A stretch of DNA of 64,000 nt from Clostridia bacterium (GTDB taxonomy: Bacteria; Bacillota; DSM-521; Neomoorellales; SLTJ01): positions 1 to 64,000 of the forward strand of contig SLTJ01000026.1 in assembly GCA_004347685.1 (NCBI GenBank), read 5' to 3'. The notes under the pieces were generated by a model. It was given only the letters and a program-made list of their open reading frames with translations, was not told the DNA's origin and made no database searches. Position numbers and translations under genes: made by a program. Positions 41,032-47,988 of this stretch are shown one piece after another; position 1 is the stretch's first letter; each line of letters opens with the position of its first letter.

Positions 41032-41053
41032 AGGTCTAGGAGGAGGGATTGGT

Positions 41054-43003
41054 TTGGTAGTAAAACACCAAAACCCCACGCAGAACGGGCGCATTGCCTG
41101 CGCGCCTTATAATTTTGTCCCCCTGCCGGAAAAGATCGTAACCATTTGTGAACCTCCAGACCAGGACAGATACCACGACCTCAACACCGGTTTCGTTGAC
41201 TGCAAGCTAGTCACCGAGACCCCCCTTTACACCCGGTGTGCCCTTACACCGACACAGTTCGCGGCTGAGGAAGAAATGGCGGAGGACGAGAGAAAATGGA
41301 TGCAGGCCGACTTCTTCCACATTGACGATTTAGAGACGCCGGTAATACCGGGTAGTTCCCTGCGGGGGATGGTTCGCAGCCTGGTGGAGATAATCAGCTT
41401 CAGCAAGGTCCAGTGGGTAACGAAGGAAAGGTTCTCTTACCGCGGGATGGCTGATGTTCAGTCTCTCCGGCAATATTATGGCCATATGCTTTCACCACAG
41501 AAAGTGCGGGCCGGCTATATCTACCAGAAACAGCATGCTTGGGTGATTGTTCCTGCCGGACCTTTGGGAGGTGCGCCCTTTGCCAGGATACGGGACGCAC
41601 TTGTCAAAAGTGCGGCTTTGAAGCAGAATGCCTGGCGCGGTTGCCGCAACGCCTGGTCCATCTATATCGAAAAGCCTTCAAGCGGGGATGGCTCCGCTCC
41701 TCTTATTACGCTGGCCCAACCTTCGCCTGGCCCGCACCTGGACGAAGCAGTTCTGGTGGAAACGGGACCAATGCAAGGTAAGAAAAAGAGCTTTGTTTTC
41801 GGCCCGCCCAGCTCGGACCCTGGATACCTCATCGCGGATGAGTTGATTAGAAGCTATCTGGCACAGCTTACCCAAGCCCAGCGAGATCTGCTGGGTAATC
41901 AAAACGGTGTCCTGCGCGACGGTCAGCCTGTCTTCTACATTGCGGACGACAATAACAAGTTGGTGTTTTTTGGCCATTGCATGATGTTTCGTCTCTTGTA
42001 TACGAATAGCCCCTTGGATTTAGTCCCTGAGGAACTGCGCTGCGAGCGAGATCTTGACATGGCTGAGGCCATTTTTGGCTACACTAAGGGATCTGATATC
42101 GAGTACGGCAAAAGCAGAGCTTATGCCGGCCGAGTATTCTTCACTGACGCCAGGCTGGAAGGCCTTGGGGGTGACGTATGGCTTACAGAGGAACCGGTGG
42201 TGCCGCGGATCCTTGGGTCCCCTAAACCGACGACCTTTCAACACTATCTTACCCAGCAGGAGCCGGACCACAAGGACCGCCTGGATCATTACGATAGCCC
42301 CCCGCCTCACCCGACCAGTATCCGAGGCCACAAGCAGTACTGGCACAAAAGGGACTTGCAACCATACGATTTCATTGAATATGAAAAGCCGCTGCCTGCT
42401 GTCTTGAAGGATACGCAGCACACCTTAATGAAACCAGTTAAGCCCGGCGTCACCTTTAGATTTAAGGTTTTCTTTGAAAATCTGCGTAACGAAGAACTGG
42501 GCGCCTTGCTTTGGGCATTGGTGTTGCCGGCAGGGGATAATTACCGCCACAAGCTGGGTATGGGTAAGCCTTTGGGTCTCGGCAGCGTACGGATAGAACC
42601 GCGGCTTGTGCTCAGTAGCCGGAAGGACCGCTATGCCCACCTTTTTGATGGCGGCGGATGGTACGAAGCTTGTCAGGAAGCCAGCGCCGATCAATTTATC
42701 TCCGCTTTCGAAGGCTTTGTCTTGAACCAGGTTGACAAGGGCAAGAGGAGACTGGCTGAGCTCGAACGTATCCAGATGCTTCTCAAGATGTTAGAGTATC
42801 CTGGACCACCAAAGGAGTGGACAAGATACTTAGAGATCGAACGGCCCGATCCTACTAGTAGTAAGGGGAAACGTAACGAATACAGGTACCGTCCCGTGTT
42901 ACCTGACCCACTGAACATTAAGGCACCCTCGACGCAGGTTTCAGCGCCGCCTGCCAAGAACTCGAAATCATCGCGCGGCATAGGTGGTAGGGGGCACCAA
43001 TGA
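41054..43003 (+). CDS. TIGR03986-type RAMP protein (Cas7 with large insertion)
   Basis: About 649 residues. NGRIACAPYNFVPLPEKIV at the start and IPGSSLRGMVRSLVEIISFS are hallmarks of the TIGR03986 RAMP family; KLGMGKPLGLGSVRIEPRLV is the C-terminal glycine-rich RAMP loop. Between them about 350 residues, partly basic and rich in Tyr/His, form the insertion typical of this subunit (Cas7-insertion of III-D complexes). TTG at 41054 is chosen because GGAGGAGGG lies six bases upstream and follows the csx19 stop; an ATG at 41009 would overlap csx19 by 23 bases. Its stop overlaps csx15. Confidence 0.87.
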   Translation: MVVKHQNPTQNGRIACAPYNFVPLPEKIVTICEPPDQDRYHDLNTGFVDCKLVTETPLYTRCALTPTQFAAEEEMAEDERKWMQADFFHIDDLETPVIPGSSLRGMVRSLVEIISFSKVQWVTKERFSYRGMADVQSLRQYYGHMLSPQKVRAGYIYQKQHAWVIVPAGPLGGAPFARIRDALVKSAALKQNAWRGCRNAWSIYIEKPSSGDGSAPLITLAQPSPGPHLDEAVLVETGPMQGKKKSFVFGPPSSDPGYLIADELIRSYLAQLTQAQRDLLGNQNGVLRDGQPVFYIADDNNKLVFFGHCMMFRLLYTNSPLDLVPEELRCERDLDMAEAIFGYTKGSDIEYGKSRAYAGRVFFTDARLEGLGGDVWLTEEPVVPRILGSPKPTTFQHYLTQQEPDHKDRLDHYDSPPPHPTSIRGHKQYWHKRDLQPYDFIEYEKPLPAVLKDTQHTLMKPVKPGVTFRFKVFFENLRNEELGALLWALVLPAGDNYRHKLGMGKPLGLGSVRIEPRLVLSSRKDRYAHLFDGGGWYEACQEASADQFISAFEGFVLNQVDKGKRRLAELERIQMLLKMLEYPGPPKEWTRYLEIERPDPTSSKGKRNEYRYRPVLPDPLNIKAPSTQVSAPPAKNSKSSRGIGGRGHQ

Positions 43004-43383
43004 TCCTCCTTAATTTCTCCCATCCCTTGACTAGGCCGCAGGTGGAGCAGGTGAAGGCGCTGGCACGGCAAGAGGTGAGCCAGGTCATTGATGTGCCAAG
43101 CCAGATTGATCCGGAGCAGCCCCTGGTGCCCCAGGTGCAGGCCATGCTGGATAACGTGCCCTTGACCCCGGAGGAATGGCAGACGGCCCCGCTGCTGGTC
43201 AACCTGCCTTCCCTGAACTACAGCGCGGCCGTGGTGCTGGCGGAGCTGCACGGACGGATGGGCTACTTCCCCGCCATCCTGCGGCTCAAGCCGGAGCCGG
43301 ATAGCCTGCCGCCCCGGTTTACCGTAGCCGAGATCATCAACCTGCAAGCGGTGCGGGAAAAGGCCCGCCGGCAGCGGACCTGA
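43000..43383 (+). CDS. csx15: CRISPR-associated protein Csx15
   Basis: 127 residues: LLNFSHPLTRPQVEQVKALA, VIDVPSQIDPEQPLVPQVQA, LTPEEWQTAPLLVNLPSLNY and PPRFTVAEIINLQAVREKAR agree with the Csx15 family found beside type III effectors. Its compact Rossmann-like make-up suggests a binder or degrader of cyclic oligoadenylate, that is, an off-switch for the CARF effectors upstream; I give this as a hypothesis. Last gene of the operon, with an ATGA overlap. Confidence 0.85.
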   Translation: MILLNFSHPLTRPQVEQVKALARQEVSQVIDVPSQIDPEQPLVPQVQAMLDNVPLTPEEWQTAPLLVNLPSLNYSAAVVLAELHGRMGYFPAILRLKPEPDSLPPRFTVAEIINLQAVREKARRQRT

Positions 43384-43789
43384 GCCTAGACTCGAGCCCA
43401 GGGCTAGGGCGCCATCGCGGCGAGCGGCATGGGTATTAGCTTGCATGGTGGCGGGGGCCGGGGCAGTTGTGGCCCGGCGAGCGGCAAGCTCACCGGCCTG
43501 CCACTGGCCCGGCCCCCCGGGTCGGTCGCAATGATCTTTATTGGCCTGGTGGGCCTTATCTTCTAAGAACGGCCCGTCCAGCAAGCAGTTGGCCTGGATA
43601 TTCCCTGTAGATAAACTGCCGGGGTTACTCGGAAGGAACGGTTTAATTGAAAGGGCAGGAGGAGCTAGAAGCGACGGAAACTAAGGGGAGGGCAGGAATC
43701 CACTGCCGGGTGTCGAATGCCAACAATGGTAAGTGCCATTCTTTACCTTCCGGGTAGGCTCTAGGCTGTCGAAGGAGAGGGCGGCTTGC
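43384..43789. other. Region downstream of csx15, no CRISPR array
   Basis: About 400 bases between csx15 and the HNH gene, where an array might be expected. No direct repeats of 25-40 bases were seen. It contains the second copy of the 29-base repeat (43767-43795) just before the HNH start, and nothing else recognised. Confidence 0.5.
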
Positions 43790-43795
43790 GTGCAG
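43767..43795 (+). repeat. 29-base direct repeat, copy 2
   Basis: Matches 31404-31432 at 27 of 29 positions; mismatches only at two sites in the short segment before CGTGCAG. It supplies the ribosome binding site and GTG start of the HNH gene. Confidence 0.65.
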
Positions 43796-44161
43796 GGGCA
43801 AGTGGAGAGCGAAAGGGGCGAGCAATTGGGCTTTAGTGATGCCTTACGGGGTTATGGGTACCCTATACATGAGCGGGACGGTTTCCGGTGTGTCTACTGC
43901 GGTCTCGACGGAACCCAGTGGCCCAACTGGCTTTTCCTCTCCTGGGATCACCTGTTGCCGAAAGGCCACCCCTTGCGGGATGATCCCAGGTACATCGTCA
44001 CCGCCTGCCGTTTCTGCAATGAAGCCTGCAACCGCACCCAGTTCTCGGTGGACGGAAGAACCCCCGAGGAGATCATCGAGATCAAAAAGAAGGCCATTGC
44101 CGGTGTCCGGGACGCGTATTATCGTTTCTGGGAAGAAAAGGTGGCCCGGCGAAATGGGTGA
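43790..44161 (+). CDS. HNH endonuclease
   Basis: 123 residues. YPIHERDGFRCVYCGLDGTQ, SWDHLLPKGHP and ACRFCNEACNRTQF give the HNH fold with two CxxC zinc pairs and the catalytic His of the D-H pair. GTG 43790 follows GAAGGAGAGG nine bases upstream, part of the 29-base repeat. Such single-domain HNH proteins may be restriction or homing nucleases; it lies just after the CRISPR operon but is not a known cas gene. Confidence 0.85.
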   Translation: MQGQVESERGEQLGFSDALRGYGYPIHERDGFRCVYCGLDGTQWPNWLFLSWDHLLPKGHPLRDDPRYIVTACRFCNEACNRTQFSVDGRTPEEIIEIKKKAIAGVRDAYYRFWEEKVARRNG

Positions 44162-44276
44162 CCCGAAGAAGCCATTACAGGCCCCAGACTCTGGTCTTGG
44201 GGAATTAGGAGTATACCCGGGAGGAGGCTCTGGCCTGTTTGGCCGGGGTAGTTGACAAAGAAGTTAAGTCGGAGCT

Positions 44277-44729
44277 ATGAAAGCAGGTATTATGGATGGA
44301 AAGCGTGAGTGTTGGATGGGATCCGGTAAATTTACCCCTGTAGTAGAGAAAGCGCGCAGCGTGCTGGAGCCGGTCCGGGCGATCAGGCTAGCTTTTCTCT
44401 TCGGTTCGGCAGCCAGGGGAAGGCTGCGCCAGGATTCCGATATTGATGTCGCTGTGCTTTGGGAAGGCAGGCCTACAGAAAAACAAAAAGAAAGGCTTTG
44501 GGCAGTCCTGGAGGAGGCCCTGGGCGTACCTGTGGACCTGGTAAGTCTTAACGATTGCCCTCCCACCATCGCCTGGGAGGCCCTGCGGGGGATACCCCTC
44601 GTAGTCCGCGACAGGCGTTCTTACTTGGAGTACATGCTCGCCGTTTCCAGGGAGGCCGAGGATTTTCAGGAGTTCGTACTGGATTTCTGGCGCTGGCGCA
44701 GGCGGCTGAGGGCAGGTGGGCAGCCCTGA
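44277..44729 (+). CDS. mntA: MntA-type nucleotidyltransferase antitoxin
   Basis: 150 residues with the minimal nucleotidyltransferase signature GS-x10-D-x-D: LFGSAARGRLRQDSDIDVAV. Antitoxins of this MNT/HEPN type transfer AMP to a tyrosine of the partner HepT. Several ATG codons exist (44277, and one at residue 14, GSGKFTP, nearer the domain), so the exact start is open. The stop TGA overlaps the HepT start. Confidence 0.87.
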   Translation: MKAGIMDGKRECWMGSGKFTPVVEKARSVLEPVRAIRLAFLFGSAARGRLRQDSDIDVAVLWEGRPTEKQKERLWAVLEEALGVPVDLVSLNDCPPTIAWEALRGIPLVVRDRRSYLEYMLAVSREAEDFQEFVLDFWRWRRRLRAGGQP

Positions 44730-45178
44730 GCCCTTTAGAATTATCCCAGAAAGAAAGCATAATTCGTCGCCTTAGCTTTATCGAAGTAGAGCTAGCGGAT
44801 CTTCAGGATTTCGCTGGCCTAACCTACCAGGTATATGTGAACGACCGGCATAAGCGGCGGGAAATAGAGCGGCTGGTGGAAAACCTGGCTAACGCGGCTT
44901 CAGATATCGCCAAGATTATCCTGGCCGGAGAAGGGATGGAAGTTCCGGCTACCTACCAGCAGGTTTTTGCGCAACTGGCCCGGGCTAATATCATCCCCGC
45001 ATCGGTGGCCAGGGAACTCGGAGAGCTGGCACGGCTGCGCAACGTCCTGGCGCACCAGTATCTTGACCTAAAGTGGGATAAGTTGAAGAAGTTTATTGAC
45101 CGTGGGCCGCAACTCTTTAGGAAATTCACTGCCGCCGTAGAGAAGGTAATGGAGGAAACGCCCTCGGTAGACGAGTGA
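44726..45178 (+). CDS. hepT: HepT-type HEPN ribonuclease toxin
   Basis: 150 residues, all helical. RNVLAHQY at 105-112 is the HEPN motif R-x4-H followed by x-Tyr; in characterised pairs Arg and His cut RNA and the Tyr is adenylylated by MntA. The open frame has no ATG, GTG or TTG where the family normally begins. A CTG at 44726, giving LSPLELSQKESII, overlaps the mntA stop as CTGA, with AGGTGGG upstream, and aligns with the usual MSPL start. Either CTG is used or the start codon has mutated. Confidence 0.82.
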   Translation: MSPLELSQKESIIRRLSFIEVELADLQDFAGLTYQVYVNDRHKRREIERLVENLANAASDIAKIILAGEGMEVPATYQQVFAQLARANIIPASVARELGELARLRNVLAHQYLDLKWDKLKKFIDRGPQLFRKFTAAVEKVMEETPSVDE

Positions 45179-45255
45179 ATAGCATTGCGGCCGGCATACC
45201 CGGGCCTTCCGCCAGCATGTGCCCATCCTTACCGGCGAGGGGATGAGTAGTGCCA

Positions 45256-45506
45256 CTAACCACCCTCACCACGCTCCCAGCGCTTTAGTCTGGCCTGGCA
45301 TTCCTGTTTGGGTAACCGCCTTCCGGAACTCAACATTCTCCTCAGGGCTACGGCAGCTTCTCGAGGTAAGATAATCCGGTGAGTTATCAGTTTATCAAGT
45401 GCCCACAGAGTACCGTGGACAGTAACACCTTCCGTCTCGGCCGCCTTGCGCAAAAGCTGGTCGCCTGTAAGCAAAAAGCCGTCGTATAGCCGTAAGGCCG
45501 GGGAGA
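45256..45506 (-). pseudogene. 3' remnant of a PIN-domain toxin
   Basis: About 80 codons: LYDGFLLTGDQLLRKAAETE, VHGTLWALDKLITHRIILPR and RRLPKQECQARLKRW match the final third of PIN-domain toxins of the DUF3368 kind, including the LLTGDQ acidic site. Upstream, the frame runs into the terminator of the SLH gene, so the first two-thirds are lost. A TTG at 45474 could start a 72-residue product without the full active site. Confidence 0.6.
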
Positions 45507-45533
45507 AAAAACGGCGGGGTTTTGGCCCCGCCG
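45506..45533 (-). terminator. Intrinsic terminator of the SLH protein gene
   Basis: On the minus strand CGGCGGGG (45526-45533) pairs with CCCCGCCG (45512-45519) around a six-base loop and is followed by six T. It ends leftward transcription from the SLH gene and cuts into the PIN remnant. Confidence 0.85.
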
Positions 45534-45629
45534 CCGGGTCCGGACTGTTCGCCGGCAGAAGGAGCCGGCCGCGTCGCCCGGTAAGGTTTTCTCCCGCCGC
45601 CGGGTCCAGACTGATCCCGGCCGGTATAC

Positions 45630-47087
45630 CTACTCGGTCTTTGTCGGCTCCCCCTCCGTGGGCGGGAGGGCCCCTTGTTGCGTGGCTTCTGGAATCGGCA
45701 GTTCTTCGGCTTTCAGGGCTTCCGGCGGCAACTCGATCACGATATTGTCGCCGTACCTGTAGTCCCCGGCCTGCATATGCATTTCCATGATCTCAAATGG
45801 GAAGGCCTCACCCATGAACTTTTCGCCGAAGCCTATCACCGCCCGGAATTCTTCACCGTAGGTAAGGTAGTCGTCAACGCCGACGTAGCTCGTGCCCCAG
45901 TAGGTCATCGTCCGGATCAGGTCGTTCATGCTGCCCATACCTTCCGCCACCTGCGGGTCCAGGACCATCTCCTGCATGTTTTCCGGCAGGGCGGCCTTCA
46001 TGAAGGCCGTGAAATCGTCAATCCGGCCGTAGGAAACGACCTTGTACACCTGCCGGCCGTCAAGTTCCGTGGTCCCCAGCAGCCGGTAGTGGAGGTAGGG
46101 CCGCAGTTCCTCGGGAATGGCCTGCTGGTAGAATTCGTTCTTCTGGACGGCCTCCATCAAGGCCTCCATATCCGGGGTAGCTTGCTCCGGCAAGCGCATC
46201 CACCGGGCCTCGCCGGTTGTGGGGTCAGTGACCTTCTGGTACATTACCCCGTCCACCAGGTACTGCTCGAAATCCATGGGCGGGATGGCTGGCACTTCCG
46301 GCCCGAGGATTTCCGGCGGTAGATTTAGCTCCATTTGCATGGCCTGGTGCAGGGTGGCCGGGAGCAGAACCTCGGTGGTAACCCGGGCGTGCATCTGGAG
46401 TGCCTTCAATTGCTCCGGCCAGTCCGGTATACCGGCCCGGGGCCGCATGGTCATGGCCATGTCGCCGGTAAAGCTGACCCCGCCGGTTTCTTTTTGCACC
46501 TGCTGGGCCTTTTCGATAATGGCCTCGGCCTCCGGATCGCTGCCGAACACCTGGGCCAGGAACTTCACCGCTTCGCCCACCAGCATCTCCCCGGCCGGGT
46601 CGGCGTCCGGGGCAACGAGCCCCCAGGTAAAAAGCCAGCTATAAGGGACGTAGGCCCAGTTGGAATCCTCCAGGCCCGGCACCTGTCCGGCCGCGGCAGC
46701 CCCGTCCGGCAGCCCCAGGACCCGGGAGACCAGGACCACCGCTTCCAGGCGGCTCACTGGTGCTTCCGGCCTGAGCGTGCCGTCCGGGTAGCCCCGCAAG
46801 ATACCCTCCCGGTAGAGGGTATTTATGTAGGGCGCATACCACACGTCTGCAGCTACATCCCCGGGCAGGGGCACCTGGTACCCGTCCAGAGGCATATTGG
46901 CCGCCTTCACCAGCAGGGCGGCATATTCCCCGCGGGAGACCTCGGCCTGATCGCCGGGGTATTCCGGGAAGACGCTGACCAGTTCCCCGGCGTCCAGGGC
47001 CTGGGCGCCAGCCACGGGGGCCAGCACTGCCCCGCCGGCCAGGGCAATGATCCCCAGCAGCGTTAAGAAGAGTAAGATTTTACGCAT
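45630..47087 (-). CDS. Exported SLH-domain protein with DUF6612/LppX-like region
   Basis: 485 residues. A clear signal peptide (KILLFLTLLGIIALAGGAVL, cleavage near AGA-QA) is followed by two or three S-layer homology units (VSRGEYAALLVKAA, GILRGYPDGTLRPEAPVSRL) and a C-terminal half that begins MAMTMRPRAGIPDWPEQLKA and resembles the lipoprotein-fold DUF6612 family. SLH units should hold it to cell-wall polymers. The end is Pro/Glu rich. It has its own terminator and an inverted repeat near 47130-47160 in its leader. Confidence 0.85.
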   Translation of the reverse strand: MRKILLFLTLLGIIALAGGAVLAPVAGAQALDAGELVSVFPEYPGDQAEVSRGEYAALLVKAANMPLDGYQVPLPGDVAADVWYAPYINTLYREGILRGYPDGTLRPEAPVSRLEAVVLVSRVLGLPDGAAAAGQVPGLEDSNWAYVPYSWLFTWGLVAPDADPAGEMLVGEAVKFLAQVFGSDPEAEAIIEKAQQVQKETGGVSFTGDMAMTMRPRAGIPDWPEQLKALQMHARVTTEVLLPATLHQAMQMELNLPPEILGPEVPAIPPMDFEQYLVDGVMYQKVTDPTTGEARWMRLPEQATPDMEALMEAVQKNEFYQQAIPEELRPYLHYRLLGTTELDGRQVYKVVSYGRIDDFTAFMKAALPENMQEMVLDPQVAEGMGSMNDLIRTMTYWGTSYVGVDDYLTYGEEFRAVIGFGEKFMGEAFPFEIMEMHMQAGDYRYGDNIVIELPPEALKAEELPIPEATQQGALPPTEGEPTKTE

Positions 47088-47280
47088 GTGCTTCCCTCCA
47101 GTAGGTTTCTCTCCTTTGGGTCACCGGTTACAACTTATCCAGTTAAGGTGATAAGGGTCTAGGTGTCCTACTGTCTGCCAGTACGCTCCTCGACTACGAT
47201 TTTTGCTCCGCTAGCCGGCATCACCCCCTTCATTAATCTTTCTCCACCCCGCCCCCAAATCCTCCGCCGGGAATTAGAAG

Positions 47281-47433
47281 TTAGAGGTTAGAGTACCTTA
47301 CGGCAGCTCCCGCCGGGCAAAGTCCGCCTGTCAGGCGGCACACATTCCACGTCCAGGGTATCCCGGTAGCGGCACAGCCGGCCAGGAAAAGCCCTACCGC
47401 CAGCAGGAGCGCCGCTACAACCTTTAACTTCAT
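47281..47433 (-). CDS. Small lipoprotein
   Basis: 50 residues: MKLKVVAALLLAVGLFLAGC is a textbook lipoprotein signal with lipobox LAGC at residues 17-20. The mature part is only about 30 residues with two more Cys. ATG 47433 follows GGAAGGGG; an upstream frame to 47496 has weaker support. Unknown function. Confidence 0.6.
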   Translation of the reverse strand: MKLKVVAALLLAVGLFLAGCAATGIPWTWNVCRLTGGLCPAGAAVRYSNL

Positions 47434-47581
47434 GCTTTTCCCCTTCCCTCTCGCCGGGGTTAGATAGCTACTCAGGTTAACGATTGCCTTCTTCATGCTC
47501 CGGGAGCTACTGTACCAGCCGCCGCACCCGGGTCTGCTCCACGTGTCTCATAGGGAAGCACGCCTGGCTGCACCCGAACTC

Positions 47582-47959
47582 TCACGCGCCGGTCGTCCCG
47601 GCTCCCCCGTCCAACCCGGCAGTATTTACCGCCAGGCCGGCCCGGGCCAGAATGCCGTCCATCTTGGAAGCCAGAAGCGCCCACTCGACAGCGAGGTTGT
47701 GGAGATATTCCCTGCCAGTGGGAGTCAAGTGATAATACTTGCGGGGGACGCCGCGGGGTTCGGTTTCCCAGTAGCTGACAATACAGCCTGCGTCCTCCAG
47801 CCGGTGCAGGAGGGGATAAAGCGTGCCCTCCTTGACGGCCAGGCAGCCGTCACTTTCCGCGGCCAGCATGGAGGCCAGCTCGTAGCCGTAAATGTCACCA
47901 CGGGCCAGGATGGCCAGAATGGCCAGTTCCAGGGTGCCTCGCTTGAGTTCCTTGTTCAA
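47582..47959 (-). CDS. PadR-family transcriptional regulator
   Basis: About 125 residues: LKRGTLELAILAILARGDIY followed by ELASMLAAESDGCLAVKEGT and LYPLLHRLEDAGCI, the winged helix of PadR, then a short helical tail. TTG 47959 follows GGAGGATAAG. It lies 30 bases after the HAAS/beta-propeller gene in one leftward operon; PadR repressors commonly control such HAAS genes, and a palindrome overlaps the operon promoter. Confidence 0.9.
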   Translation of the reverse strand: MNKELKRGTLELAILAILARGDIYGYELASMLAAESDGCLAVKEGTLYPLLHRLEDAGCIVSYWETEPRGVPRKYYHLTPTGREYLHNLAVEWALLASKMDGILARAGLAVNTAGLDGGAGTTGA

Positions 47960-47988
47960 GGTCTTATCCTCCTGCAAGAAGGGTAAAA

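Noticed and set aside
29000-44200. CRISPR array next to the cas genes
   Set aside because: Gaps at 28998-29659, 31562-31683, 32297-32897, 33969-34104 and 43384-43789 were read for 25-40-base direct repeats with similar spacing; none was found. The only direct repeat is the 29-base pair 12.3 kb apart.
44170-44230. Stem near CCCCAGAC/GTCTTGGGG after the HNH gene as terminator
   Set aside because: The stem has a bulge and no T-run follows.
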